The translations under genes were made by a program, and so were the position numbers. Shown in pieces: positions 25,160 through 34,226 of a stretch of DNA of 64,000 nucleotides; the stretch's first letter is position 1; every line of letters starts with the position of its first letter. Under the pieces are notes generated by a model. It made no database searches, had not been told where the DNA came from, and saw nothing but the letters and a program-made list of their open reading frames with translations. Origin of the DNA: Chitinophaga niabensis (GTDB lineage Bacteria > Bacteroidota > Bacteroidia > Chitinophagales > Chitinophagaceae); NCBI RefSeq assembly GCF_900129465.1, contig NZ_FSRA01000002.1, positions 930,001 through 994,000 on the forward strand, in the 5' to 3' direction.

Positions 25160-27976
25160 ATGAGCAAGAAACTCTTTTTACTAGACGCCATGGCGCTTAT
25201 CTATCGCGCCTATTATGCATTGATCAGAAGCCCAAGGCTCACCAGTAAAGGACGTAATACCAACGCCCAGTTTGGATTTACCTCTACCCTGCTGGACCTC
25301 CTTAACAAAGAAAAACCCACACACATTGCCGTGGCTTTCGATACGCATGCCCCTACTGAACGCCATACGGATTTTGCTGATTACAAAGCCAACCGGGAAG
25401 AAGCCCCGGAAGATATCATTTCTTCCATCCCCGATATCAAACGGATCATCGAAGGGTTCAATATCCCGGTACTGGAACTGGATGGATATGAAGCGGATGA
25501 TATTATCGGTACCGTGGCCTGGCAGGCTGCCGCACAAGGTTATGAAGTTTACATGGTAACGCCGGATAAAGATTACGGCCAACTGGTAAAGGATAATATT
25601 TTCATCTGGAAACCGCCTGCCCTGGGCAATAAGGAAGAGATCCTCGGCCCCAAAGAAGTATGCGAACGCTGGCAGATCAAAGATGTAAGCCAGGTAATAG
25701 ATATCCTGGGCCTGATGGGCGATGCGGTGGATAATATTCCCGGCATCCCCGGCGTGGGAGAAAAAACAGCCATGAAATTATTAGCGGAATGGGGCTCGCT
25801 GGAAAACATCCTCGCCAATGCAGATAAGATCCCCGGTAAAATGGGAGAAAAGATCAAGGCAGGAACGGAAAGCGCCATCCTCTCCAAAAAGCTCGCTACC
25901 ATCATCACTAACGTACCGGTGGACTTTCATGAAGAAAATTTCTGCTGTACGGAAGTAAATAAAGAAGCGCTTACCGAGATCTTCGCGGAACTGGAATTTA
26001 AAACATTAGGCAAACGCATCCTTGGAGACGGCTTTAACGCTATCGGCGGAGAGGCAAAACCTGTGCAGCAGGACCTTTTCGGTAATGCGACCGCTTCCCC
26101 TGCAGAAAGCCTCGCGGCTTCTGCTGAAGCCATCGAATCTGTTGCTGTTGGGCTGGTGGCGGATAAGAACATCGACAATACACCGCATACTTATCATCTT
26201 GCAGATACCCCGGAAAAACATGCAGAGCTCATCGCCGTGCTGATGAAAGAACCGGAGATCAGCTTTGATACAGAAACCACCGGAACAGATGCTAACGCAG
26301 TAGAGATAGTGGGAATGAGCTTTGCCGTGAAACCCGGCGAAGCATGGTATGTGCCATTACCACCAGACCAATTTGTAGTAAAAGAGGTCCTGGAAAAATT
26401 CCGCCAGGTGTTTGAAAGAGAAGACGCGCTTTTCATTGGCCAGAACACCAAGTATGATATGATCGTGCTGAAATGGTACGGCATTGAAGTGAAAGGGAAG
26501 CTGTTCGACACCATGCTGGCGCATTACCTGATAGAGCCGGAGGGCCGACGCAGTATGGACCTGCTGAGTGCACAATACCTGCAATATGCGCCCGTATCCA
26601 TTGAAACGCTTATCGGCAAAAAAGGAAAAGGCCAGGGCACAATGCGGGATGTGGAAATAGAAAAGATCAAAGAATATGCTGCGGAAGATGCAGACATCAC
26701 CCTGCAACTGAAAAGTAAATTCAAACCGCTGGTCACAGAAAAGGAGGTGGAAAAGGTTTTTTACGAAGTAGAGAATCCTTTGGTGAAAGTGCTGACAGAT
26801 ATGGAATATGAAGGTATTGCCATTGACATGAAAGCGCTGGCAGATTATTCCAAAGAACTGGAAACGGATATCCGCAAATCAGAGGAAAGTGTTTACCAGC
26901 AGGCAGGTGTAAGGTTTAACCTGGCCTCTCCCAAACAATTGGGAGAAGTGCTGTTCGACAAATTGCAGCTGGACCCTAAAGCCAAGAAAACCCGTACGGG
27001 GCAATATGCTACAGGTGAAGATGTACTGACCAAACTGGCCAGCAAACATCCTATCGTAGATAGTATCCTCGCCTTCCGGGAACTGAGCAAACTGAAATCC
27101 ACTTATGTGGATGCACTGCCATTAATGCTGAACCCACGCACAAACAGGGTACATACTTCTTTCAACCAGGCGGTGGCAGTAACGGGCAGGCTCAGCTCCA
27201 ATAATCCAAACCTTCAGAATATCCCCATCCGTACAGAAAGGGGCCGCGAAGTAAGGAAAGCTTTTGTACCCAAAAGTGAGGAGTACACACTACTTTCCGC
27301 GGACTATTCCCAGATAGAATTACGCATCATCGCCGCCATCAGTGAGGATGCGAATATGATGGAAGCCTTCCGTAGCGGACTGGACATTCACACTGCCACC
27401 GCGGCAAAAGTGTACGGGGTAGACATTGCAGACGTTTCTTCCGATATGCGCCGCAATGCCAAGAGCGTGAACTTCGGTATCATTTACGGGGTGAGCGCAT
27501 TTGGCCTTAGTGAAAACCTGGGCATTGCACGCGGCGAAGCCAAAATGCTTATCGACAACTATTTTGCGCAATATCCCAATATCAAAAAATACATGGAAGA
27601 CCAGGTGAAGTTTGCCCAAAAGACCGGCTATGTGCAAACATTGCTGGGCCGCAAACGCTGGTTAAAAGATATCAATTCCTCCAATGCCGTCGTTCGCGGT
27701 TTCGCAGAGCGAAATGCCATTAACATGCCCATCCAGGGAACGGCAGCAGATATGATCAAACTGGCCATGATCTCGCTGCATAAAACCTTCCGGGACCACA
27801 ACTTCAAATCCAAAATGATCCTGCAGGTGCATGACGAGTTGGTGTTTGATGCCCACTTGGATGAAGTGGAGATCATTAAACCCCTGATCATTGAAGGCAT
27901 GCGCAATGCTATGCCTTTGGCAGTTCCGGTAGAAGCAGAGATCGGGACCGGCAAAAACTGGCTGGAAGCGCATTAA
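25160..27976 (+). CDS. polA: DNA polymerase I
   Basis: 938 residues with all three domains. The 5'-3' exonuclease/FEN part (about 1-290) has YEADDIIGT and the helix-hairpin-helix VDNIPGIPGVGEKTA. The 3'-5' exonuclease (about 340-525) has intact catalytic residues, FDTETTG, GQNTKYD and YAAEDAD, so proofreading should be active. The polymerase domain (about 560-938) has motif A DYSQIELRI, motif B RRNAKSVNFGIIYG and motif C VHDELVFD. It fills gaps in repair and removes Okazaki primers. It is a single gene with a terminator. Confidence 0.97.
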   Translation: MSKKLFLLDAMALIYRAYYALIRSPRLTSKGRNTNAQFGFTSTLLDLLNKEKPTHIAVAFDTHAPTERHTDFADYKANREEAPEDIISSIPDIKRIIEGFNIPVLELDGYEADDIIGTVAWQAAAQGYEVYMVTPDKDYGQLVKDNIFIWKPPALGNKEEILGPKEVCERWQIKDVSQVIDILGLMGDAVDNIPGIPGVGEKTAMKLLAEWGSLENILANADKIPGKMGEKIKAGTESAILSKKLATIITNVPVDFHEENFCCTEVNKEALTEIFAELEFKTLGKRILGDGFNAIGGEAKPVQQDLFGNATASPAESLAASAEAIESVAVGLVADKNIDNTPHTYHLADTPEKHAELIAVLMKEPEISFDTETTGTDANAVEIVGMSFAVKPGEAWYVPLPPDQFVVKEVLEKFRQVFEREDALFIGQNTKYDMIVLKWYGIEVKGKLFDTMLAHYLIEPEGRRSMDLLSAQYLQYAPVSIETLIGKKGKGQGTMRDVEIEKIKEYAAEDADITLQLKSKFKPLVTEKEVEKVFYEVENPLVKVLTDMEYEGIAIDMKALADYSKELETDIRKSEESVYQQAGVRFNLASPKQLGEVLFDKLQLDPKAKKTRTGQYATGEDVLTKLASKHPIVDSILAFRELSKLKSTYVDALPLMLNPRTNRVHTSFNQAVAVTGRLSSNNPNLQNIPIRTERGREVRKAFVPKSEEYTLLSADYSQIELRIIAAISEDANMMEAFRSGLDIHTATAAKVYGVDIADVSSDMRRNAKSVNFGIIYGVSAFGLSENLGIARGEAKMLIDNYFAQYPNIKKYMEDQVKFAQKTGYVQTLLGRKRWLKDINSSNAVVRGFAERNAINMPIQGTAADMIKLAMISLHKTFRDHNFKSKMILQVHDELVFDAHLDEVEIIKPLIIEGMRNAMPLAVPVEAEIGTGKNWLEAH

Positions 27977-27993
27977 CATCTTTTTCTTTCCAG

Positions 27994-28021
27994 GGCCGGG
28001 AGAAATTTCTCCCGGCTTTTT
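27994..28021 (+). terminator. terminator of polA
   Basis: Perfect inverted repeat GCCGGGAGAAA/TTTCTCCCGGC followed by T5. Confidence 0.9.
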
Positions 28022-28093
28022 GTCATTCAAAATCTGTCAATTCTTCTTGGCATGCCCCTTGCTTTTCCCAAAATCCTTTACTAGTTTTCGCTT

Positions 28094-28639
28094 ATGATCC
28101 AAACCTTGAGGTTACAGTTGTTACCCTGCACGTTGAAACACTTTGAAGCGCTTTTGCATGGGAATGAAGCATTAGCCCAAACGTTGGGGATAGACGTACC
28201 AGAACAGTGGACAGAATATCCTGAAATGGTGTTGGTTGCTTATGATAAATTACGCAATGACCCATCCCTGCTGGGGTGGTTTTTCTATTTAGCTATTCAT
28301 AAAACCGACAAACGCCTGGTGGGTACCGGTGGCTTTAAAGGCCGGCCTTCTCCGGACGGGGTGGTAGAAATTGGTTATGAAGTGGCTTTAGAATACAGGG
28401 AACAGGGATATGCTACTGAAATGGCTGCTACCCTGATCCGTTTTGCATTTAGTCATTCCTATGTTACAAAGGTCGTCGCCCATACGCTCGAAGAATACAA
28501 CGCAGCAGTGATCGTTCTGCAGAAGAACGGATTTCATTTCGCCGGCGCCGTTAATGGTACGGATGCAGGAGAACTATGGCGTTGGGAAATAACACGTGAA
28601 CAATTTGAAGCTGCAGATACCGCTCATCAATCATCCTGA
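28094..28639 (+). CDS. GNAT family N-acetyltransferase (RimJ/RimL-like)
   Basis: 181 residues. The GNAT core is visible: GTGGFKG (strand 4), EIGYEVALEYREQGYATEMA (acetyl-CoA-binding loop with the Q/RxxGxA motif) and LEEYNAAVIVLQKNGFHFAG (final motif). The opening LRLQLLPCTLKHFEAL is typical of the RimJ/RimL group that acetylates protein N-termini or small amines. The acceptor cannot be told from sequence. Confidence 0.87.
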   Translation: MIQTLRLQLLPCTLKHFEALLHGNEALAQTLGIDVPEQWTEYPEMVLVAYDKLRNDPSLLGWFFYLAIHKTDKRLVGTGGFKGRPSPDGVVEIGYEVALEYREQGYATEMAATLIRFAFSHSYVTKVVAHTLEEYNAAVIVLQKNGFHFAGAVNGTDAGELWRWEITREQFEAADTAHQSS

Positions 28640-28671
28640 ATGCTGTAAGGCCCATATCCTTTACATTTGCT

Positions 28672-28679
28672 CCATTCTT
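28672..28679 (+). promoter_or_regulatory. -7 box of the C1 peptidase gene
   Basis: TACATTTG matches TAnnTTTG and lies 22 bp before the ATG. Confidence 0.5.
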
Positions 28680-28701
28680 TTATTTTAATCTAAACCTGAG
28701 C

Positions 28702-29847
28702 ATGAAGAAACTGATCATGGGCGCAGCGCTGTTATGCAGCATAACTGCGGCTGCACAAACCATTCCGCTCACCAATAAGGAGGGCAGCAAATATCAATTC
28801 ACCGTACTGAAAAGCCAGGATGCCTTTGGCGTGCAGAACCAGGGCCAAACCGGTACCTGCTGGTCTTTTTCAGGCCTTTCCTTTTTTGAGTCCGAGCTTT
28901 TGCGCACAGGCAAAGGCAAAAACCTGAACCTCAGCGAAATGTTCGTGGTACGTAAAATGTACCCCTTAAAAGCTGCCAATTATGTAAGGATGCATGGCAA
29001 AGCTAATTTCGGCGAAGGTGGCGGATTCCCGGACGATCTGCTCTGCCTCAAAAACTTCGGGCTTGTTCCACAGGATGTATATGATGGCAACCGCCAGAAA
29101 ACCTATAACCATGCTGAAATGGTGAGCCTGCTGGAAAGTATGCTGAAACCCCTGGGCAATGCCAACACGGTAAACCCTGCATGGCAAAAAGCCCTGGATG
29201 GTGTGCTGGATGCTTATCTTGGCGCCACTCCGGAGAAATTCCAATACAACGGCAAATCATATACACCACAGTCTTTTGCCAAAGAACTGGGCCTGAATGC
29301 TGATGATTATGTGATCATTTCTTCTTTCAATCACCATCCTTTCTACCAGCAATTTGTACTGGAAGTACCGGATAACTGGAATTGGGAGAAAGTATATAAT
29401 GTGCCTTTGAATGAATTCACCGCTATTGCGGAACAAGCCGTGCTGAATGGCTATACCCTGGCATGGGCGGCTGATGTAAGTGAAAAAGGATTTTCTTATA
29501 ATAATGGCCTGGCCATTGTTCCTGAAAAGGACTGGACAGATTATTCTGAGCAGGAACGCCTGAACCTTTTCACAACACCTGCCAAAGAAAAAGTGATCAC
29601 CCAGGAAAACCGTCAGCTGGCTTTCGATAATTACGAAACGCAGGACGATCATGGTATGCACATTACCGGTCTCGCTAAAGACCAGGATGGTAATAAGTTC
29701 TTTATTGTGAAGAATTCCTGGGGAACCGGGAATGCCTGTGGCGGATATTTCTACGCCTCTGTGCCTTATTTCGCTTACAAAACCACCTGTTTTATGGTGA
29801 ATAAAAAAGCGATCCCTGCAGACCTTGCTAAGAAAATGGGTATATAA
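28702..29847 (+). CDS. exported C1-family (bleomycin hydrolase/PepC-like) cysteine peptidase
   Basis: 381 residues with a signal peptide (ends TAAAQ). Papain-type triad: GQTGTCWSFSG (Cys53), DDHGMHITG (His) and VKNSWGTGN (Asn). The spacing and the long region between Cys and His match aminopeptidase C/bleomycin hydrolase proteins, which degrade peptides. The signal peptide places this one in the periplasm or beyond, like other Bacteroidota homologues. It is a single gene with its own promoter and a shared terminator. Confidence 0.9.
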   Translation: MKKLIMGAALLCSITAAAQTIPLTNKEGSKYQFTVLKSQDAFGVQNQGQTGTCWSFSGLSFFESELLRTGKGKNLNLSEMFVVRKMYPLKAANYVRMHGKANFGEGGGFPDDLLCLKNFGLVPQDVYDGNRQKTYNHAEMVSLLESMLKPLGNANTVNPAWQKALDGVLDAYLGATPEKFQYNGKSYTPQSFAKELGLNADDYVIISSFNHHPFYQQFVLEVPDNWNWEKVYNVPLNEFTAIAEQAVLNGYTLAWAADVSEKGFSYNNGLAIVPEKDWTDYSEQERLNLFTTPAKEKVITQENRQLAFDNYETQDDHGMHITGLAKDQDGNKFFIVKNSWGTGNACGGYFYASVPYFAYKTTCFMVNKKAIPADLAKKMGI

Positions 29848-29851
29848 AACT

Positions 29852-29885
29852 AAAGGCGGGCTGTTTTAAATAGCCCGCCTTTTTT
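29852..29885. terminator. bidirectional terminator between C1 peptidase and YciO-like genes
   Basis: Arms AAAGGCGGGCT/AGCCCGCCTTT (29852-29862, 29872-29882), with T-rich flanks for the plus strand. Confidence 0.88.
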
Positions 29886-30501
29886 ATGCAAATTCTTCCC
29901 AACTGCCGGCACCTTCCCGGATCAATTCTATCTCCGGCCCGGTACAGTCTATTACAGTAGAGGAGATCATTCCTCCGGGTCCCCCGTCAATTACAATATC
30001 CACCAGTTTCCCGAATTTTTCATGGATGATCTCCGGGTCTGTATATTCTTCCACATATGCATCAATGGGCAGGGAAGTACTCATGATGGGGTTGCCCAAT
30101 TCCTTTACAATAGTGCGGCAGATCAGGTTATCCGGTACCCGGATGCCCACTGTATCTCTCTTGGTTTTCAAGAGTTTGGGCACCTGCCTGCTGGCCGGCA
30201 GAATGAAAGTATACGGCCCTGGCAACGTTTTCTTCAGTAAACGGAATAGCGGCGTATCCACACTTTTGGTATAATCCGTCAGGTGGCTGAGGTCGGAGCA
30301 GATAAAAGAAAAATGCGCTTTTTTAGGATCAATTCCTTTTATGCGGCAAATGCGTTCCACCGCTTCGCTTTTGGAAATATCGCAACCCATCCCATACACG
30401 GTATCGGTTGGATAAATAACCACTCCTCCGTCTTTCAGGCATTCTATGACTTTATGCAGGTTTCGCGGATTCGGATTTTGTGGATGTAGTTCTAAAAGCA
30501 T
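29884..30501 (-). CDS. YciO/Sua5/TsaC-fold protein (threonylcarbamoyl-AMP synthase superfamily)
   Basis: 205 residues, a single YrdC-fold domain: VVIYPTDTVYGMGCD, LPGPYTFILPAS, TVGIRVPDN and NPIMSTSLPI. The segment after KGIDPKK (FSFICSDLSHLTDY) and the total length match YciO better than TsaC proper. The superfamily makes the threonylcarbamoyl-adenylate used for the t6A37 modification of tRNA; YciO itself is weaker or has another role. Whether this is the cell's only such enzyme cannot be told from the window. Confidence 0.85.
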   Translation of the reverse strand: MLLELHPQNPNPRNLHKVIECLKDGGVVIYPTDTVYGMGCDISKSEAVERICRIKGIDPKKAHFSFICSDLSHLTDYTKSVDTPLFRLLKKTLPGPYTFILPASRQVPKLLKTKRDTVGIRVPDNLICRTIVKELGNPIMSTSLPIDAYVEEYTDPEIIHEKFGKLVDIVIDGGPGGMISSTVIDCTGPEIELIREGAGSWEEFA

Positions 30502-30609
30502 GATCCTGTTTTTATCTTTATATATAACAATCTTCGATCCAGCAATGTTGTACCTGAAAAATACGCAATAATCTTGCTAACTTTCCGGCCGGTATTGAAA
30601 AACTATTGA

Positions 30610-31341
30610 ATGAAATTAAAAGGTATAGTCCCCAGGACCTGGCGAGTACTCAGGAAAATATTCATCATTCTTTTTATCGCGCAACTGTTGTACATCATCC
30701 TGCTCCGCTGGGTGAACCCTCCTGTGACTACCACGATGATTGCCAGCTGGTTCAGTCTCTGGGGTACCGATAAATCATTTAAAAGGGATTATGTGAGCAT
30801 GGATGAGATCTCTCCTTATGCCAAGCTGGCGGTGCTGGCCAGTGAAGATCAGTTATTTCCTGATCATAATGGTTTTGATTTCAAATCCATCGAAAAGGCC
30901 ATGAAGCACAACCAGAAAAGTAAAAAGATCCGTGGCGCCAGTACCATTAGCCAGCAGGTAGCAAAAAATGTGTTCCTCTGGCAGGGTGGCGGATGGTTCC
31001 GGAAAGGACTGGAAGTGTATTTCACCTTTATGATAGAAAAGATCTGGGGTAAAAAAAGGATCCTGGCTGTTTACCTCAACGTGGCTGAAATGGGCGAAGG
31101 GATCTTTGGCATTGAAGCGGCCGCACAAACCTATTACCGTAAACCGGCGGCATCCCTCAACAGGGAAGAAGCGGCCATGATCGCTGCTTGTTTACCCAAT
31201 CCCGTTAAATATACAGTTGTACCTCCCGCACGCATTACTTCCTGGCGGCAGCGCAGGATCTTAACGCAGATGCGTTATATCGGGCCTGACCCTGATATTT
31301 CAGCGTTGGTAACTGCGGAGAACCTTTCAAAGAAAAAGTGA
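30610..31341 (+). CDS. mtgA: monofunctional biosynthetic peptidoglycan transglycosylase
   Basis: 243 residues. One N-terminal membrane helix (about 18-33) is followed by a GT51 domain with its motifs: ASEDQLFPDHNGFD (catalytic Glu), RGASTISQQVAKN, and LNVAEMGEGIFGIEAAAQTYY. No transpeptidase domain follows, and the length is normal for MtgA. It polymerises lipid II into glycan strands at the outer face of the inner membrane. The 3' end overlaps the end of the NadR-type kinase gene on the opposite strand by 15 bp. Confidence 0.94.
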   Translation: MKLKGIVPRTWRVLRKIFIILFIAQLLYIILLRWVNPPVTTTMIASWFSLWGTDKSFKRDYVSMDEISPYAKLAVLASEDQLFPDHNGFDFKSIEKAMKHNQKSKKIRGASTISQQVAKNVFLWQGGGWFRKGLEVYFTFMIEKIWGKKRILAVYLNVAEMGEGIFGIEAAAQTYYRKPAASLNREEAAMIAACLPNPVKYTVVPPARITSWRQRRILTQMRYIGPDPDISALVTAENLSKKK

Positions 31342-31845
31342 TCCCACTGCCCCGACCGCTGTTTGCAATCGCTGTTCATATCCTCCCCGGATGTCCGCCC
31401 ATGGCTGCCCGGAGTTCATCACAATATCCCGGTAGATCTGGTAGAAGTATTCTCTTTCTTCCGGTTTCGGATGTTCCCTTAAAGGATCATCTTCCCAGGC
31501 AATGTCAATATAAGTGAGTAAGTAAAGATCATACTTCCGCGTGGCGATCAGTTCCAGGATGCGGGGATCACAGTCTCCATATTTTGCTTCACTCCATACT
31601 TTGATCACGTGCAGGTCTGTATCACAGATCAGCAATTTATTCGCTTTTTCGGCAGCTTCATCTTCTGTTATTAATTGTCCTTCTGCCATGCGCAAAAGGT
31701 CTTCCTGTTCATAAGGCCGGTTCAGCTGCGTCAGGTATTCCCGCGCAAACTCTGGCACCCACAGTGTTTGGTAATGTGCCGCCAGTTGTGCGCTCAATGT
31801 ACTTTTGCCGGTGGATTCCGGGCCTATGACCACTATTTTCTTCAA
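31327..31845 (-). CDS. NadR-type nicotinamide riboside kinase (AAA/P-loop)
   Basis: 172 residues from TTG 31845. Walker A GPESTGKST lies at the N-terminus, then FAREYL and LICDTDLHVIKVW (Walker B-like), as in the ribosylnicotinamide kinase domain of NadR. The N-terminal regulator and adenylyltransferase parts of NadR are absent. It should phosphorylate nicotinamide riboside to NMN. The start is inferred from the TTGA overlap, in which the T-T-G start shares bases with the TGA stop of pnuC (31842-31844). This fits translational coupling with the transporter. The frame is open further up to TTG 31887, but that would lie inside pnuC. Confidence 0.85.
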   Translation of the reverse strand: MKKIVVIGPESTGKSTLSAQLAAHYQTLWVPEFAREYLTQLNRPYEQEDLLRMAEGQLITEDEAAEKANKLLICDTDLHVIKVWSEAKYGDCDPRILELIATRKYDLYLLTYIDIAWEDDPLREHPKPEEREYFYQIYRDIVMNSGQPWADIRGGYEQRLQTAVGAVGSLFL

Positions 31846-32468
31846 GATCGGGTTTCGTTTAGCTGTGCGCGATAGAGCTTTAACCAATGAAAATACCCGG
31901 TTACCGCAACGATGAATAAAAAGATGGTGAGTGTGGCCGTCAGTGCCAGGTGTTTATGGAACAACAACGGTACCGCTACAAAGTTTGAAATATTCAGGAA
32001 GATCCAGTTCTCTATTTTCCGTTTGGCCAGCAACCACATGCCGCTACAGGCAGTAGCAGAAACAAATGCGTCAATGGCAGGCACATCTGAATTGGAAAAG
32101 TTACGCAGCAGCAGATAGATGATCCCCCAGCCCAGTACAGCAATGGCAATGGCGGTGATCAGTTCTTTTTTATTCACACGGGTGATGGATGTTACATGCT
32201 GCGTGGTATCTTTCTTCATCCAGTAATACCAGCCGTATACGCTCATAATGAAATAATAAGCATTCAACGCTGCTTCCGCATACAGTTTAAAATGTTGTTG
32301 CGCCAGCATATAAGTATAGATGCCGGTACTGATCAGCCCTGTGGGATATACCCATACACTGTTCTGCCGGGAACATAATACACTGAGTACACCAAAGAAA
32401 ACAGCGATGGCTTCCAGTAAGGTCATTTGTTGAAAGCCTGTAAGGATCTCCTGTGATATTTCCTGCAT
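31842..32468 (-). CDS. pnuC: nicotinamide riboside transporter PnuC
   Basis: 208 residues with about seven membrane segments. PnuC hallmarks: an early ending-helix FFGVLSVLCSRQNSVWVYPTG, then YFIMSVYGWYYW with the conserved Trp/Tyr-rich motif. It imports nicotinamide riboside by facilitated diffusion, and the kinase encoded next to it traps the substrate. The gene starts 6 bp after the PNGase F-like gene and overlaps the kinase gene by 4 bases. The substrate is supported by the neighbour. Confidence 0.92.
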   Translation of the reverse strand: MQEISQEILTGFQQMTLLEAIAVFFGVLSVLCSRQNSVWVYPTGLISTGIYTYMLAQQHFKLYAEAALNAYYFIMSVYGWYYWMKKDTTQHVTSITRVNKKELITAIAIAVLGWGIIYLLLRNFSNSDVPAIDAFVSATACSGMWLLAKRKIENWIFLNISNFVAVPLLFHKHLALTATLTIFLFIVAVTGYFHWLKLYRAQLNETRS

Positions 32469-32474
32469 GTTCTT

Positions 32475-34145
32475 TTATTCTTTATCGCCTATCAGTACGC
32501 CGGAAACATTCCAGGCACTGAAACTTCCGCCTTCCGGTTTACCTAATGGAATGGCCACCTGGAAAGTGTGTTTGCCCGGCGCCAGGTCTGGTAAGGGAAT
32601 TTCAACGGGTAAAGTGATGGTACCGGGGCACCAGTTGGAACGGCTCAGGTCTGATGAAGATAACCCGTTCCCAAAGTTGCCGGACGCAGGATTTAATAAC
32701 CGGTAAGTGGCGCAATCCTCTCTCCAGGGAATGAAGTGATAAACCCTTTTGCCATCCGCAAAGATCTCATTCAGCTTGGGAACAAATTCATCTCCTCCTC
32801 CCCAGCCACCATGGCCTGTTGTGAGGTAACGTAATGTAAGGTTCTTTACGCCCTGTGGTACTTCTACTGTTACAGTGAGGGAATCTTTATCGAACATGGT
32901 GCCGTATTCCTGCCCGCCCATTTCCATCAGGTTGGTACTATTGAATACCGGCAGGATCCAGGTTTTATTCTCTGCTGTTCCTTCTCCATCATAACCCGGA
33001 TAATATTTGAATTGCAAACTGGCTTTATGCCCGCCTTTATCATAATTACCAATGAATACCCCTATCCATACTTCTCCCTGCAGGCTGGGCAGCAATACGG
33101 AAATGTCCTGTTTATATACCGCTGAATCTGCCCAGTTGTATCCTTTGATCTTTGCCTGCGCATTAAAATGCCTTACACCAAATGGCGTAAAAAAACGCAT
33201 GAGCTCCAGCGGCGGTAAATAATTTTCTGTGGCTACAACGCCCTGGTATTTTTTCCCGTTCCTGCCGGTATATACCGGTAATGCCTGTACGCCATCCCGT
33301 AATCCGTTCAGGAAAGATAAAGGCTGATTTGCGGGGATCATGAAAACAGAACCGGTGCGGTCATACGCATCTCCATTGGAATATTGTACCAGTTCTGCAA
33401 ACAGCCGCTGGCCTGGTTTTGCCACGGGGAGTTTTACTTTTTTCAGGATCACGGTACCGCCGGAAAAATGATACACTGCATCTAACTGTTCGCCTGCGGG
33501 GTTGTTGATCGGGTTGCCAAAACTGATCTGCTCCCTGTCGAAAATGGTAAGGGTAGTATATCTGCTTTCAATTACCTGCCGTTGGTAAGTGGGTTCATCC
33601 ACGATGGTACCCATGTTGGAAGGCCAGGCTAATTCATCTGCCGTAATAGTTCTGTATGCTATGTTCTTTGCGATCGTTTCTGAATTACCATTGCGGATGG
33701 TCTTTAACACCAGCCCCATACCGGGTGCGATGGAAATACTTGGGGTACCCTTTATTTTCAGATCGTTCGTGTACCATACTTCTATGGTATTGGAGCGGAT
33801 AAAGAGTTTGGCTTTTTTGCAGGGGATGCCAAGGATGGTATCAATGCCGGGTAGCAGTTCTGCTTTTACGTATTCTGAAAATGGTTTCTTCAGGGTGTAA
33901 AACGTTCCGTTGCTATTCAGCACCTGGTAACTCGCTTTTTCTGAAAGCTGGAGGAATTGTTGTTCAGTTTGCCGGCCCTGGGGTACCAGGCGTACCCGGT
34001 TACCTTTAATAAAGAGCTTTTGTTCTCCGCGGGATTCTTTCCCATTGTTGCGAAACCCATAAGTAACTACTGCCTCTGTTTGTGCCTGTGCAAACAAGGG
34101 CGCACTGGTAATGGCCAGTACACATCCAATTATAATCCCTCTCAT
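32475..34145 (-). CDS. exported GLPGLI-like + PNGase F-like (N-glycanase) fusion protein
   Basis: 556 residues with a signal peptide (ends PLFAQ). Residues about 22-165 resemble GLPGLI-family domains (IPCKKAKLF, VWYTNDLKIKG, APGMGLVLKT). The rest matches the double beta-sandwich of PNGase F. AYDRTGSVFMIP holds the Asp equivalent to the catalytic Asp60, and GGWGGGDEFVPKLNEI holds a Glu at the place of Glu206. PWREDCATYRLLNPASG and SRSNWCPGTI follow. The Glu118 position (in KIYTETW of PNGase F) seems to be hydrophobic here (VWIGVFI). Such enzymes cleave N-glycans from glycoproteins. It is co-transcribed with pnuC and the kinase, an unexpected pairing. Confidence 0.78.
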   Translation of the reverse strand: MRGIIIGCVLAITSAPLFAQAQTEAVVTYGFRNNGKESRGEQKLFIKGNRVRLVPQGRQTEQQFLQLSEKASYQVLNSNGTFYTLKKPFSEYVKAELLPGIDTILGIPCKKAKLFIRSNTIEVWYTNDLKIKGTPSISIAPGMGLVLKTIRNGNSETIAKNIAYRTITADELAWPSNMGTIVDEPTYQRQVIESRYTTLTIFDREQISFGNPINNPAGEQLDAVYHFSGGTVILKKVKLPVAKPGQRLFAELVQYSNGDAYDRTGSVFMIPANQPLSFLNGLRDGVQALPVYTGRNGKKYQGVVATENYLPPLELMRFFTPFGVRHFNAQAKIKGYNWADSAVYKQDISVLLPSLQGEVWIGVFIGNYDKGGHKASLQFKYYPGYDGEGTAENKTWILPVFNSTNLMEMGGQEYGTMFDKDSLTVTVEVPQGVKNLTLRYLTTGHGGWGGGDEFVPKLNEIFADGKRVYHFIPWREDCATYRLLNPASGNFGNGLSSSDLSRSNWCPGTITLPVEIPLPDLAPGKHTFQVAIPLGKPEGGSFSAWNVSGVLIGDKE

Positions 34146-34170
34146 GATGTAAAGCTAAGGATCATAAATG

Positions 34171-34196
34171 AAAAAAGCGCAGCCTGAGGCTGCGCT
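34171..34196 (-). terminator. terminator of the Nfu-type gene
   Basis: Arms AGCGCAGCC/GGCTGCGCT around TGA; on the minus strand followed by T6. Confidence 0.88.
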
Positions 34197-34226
34197 TGAT
34201 AACACTATCATTCACTCAACTATGGC

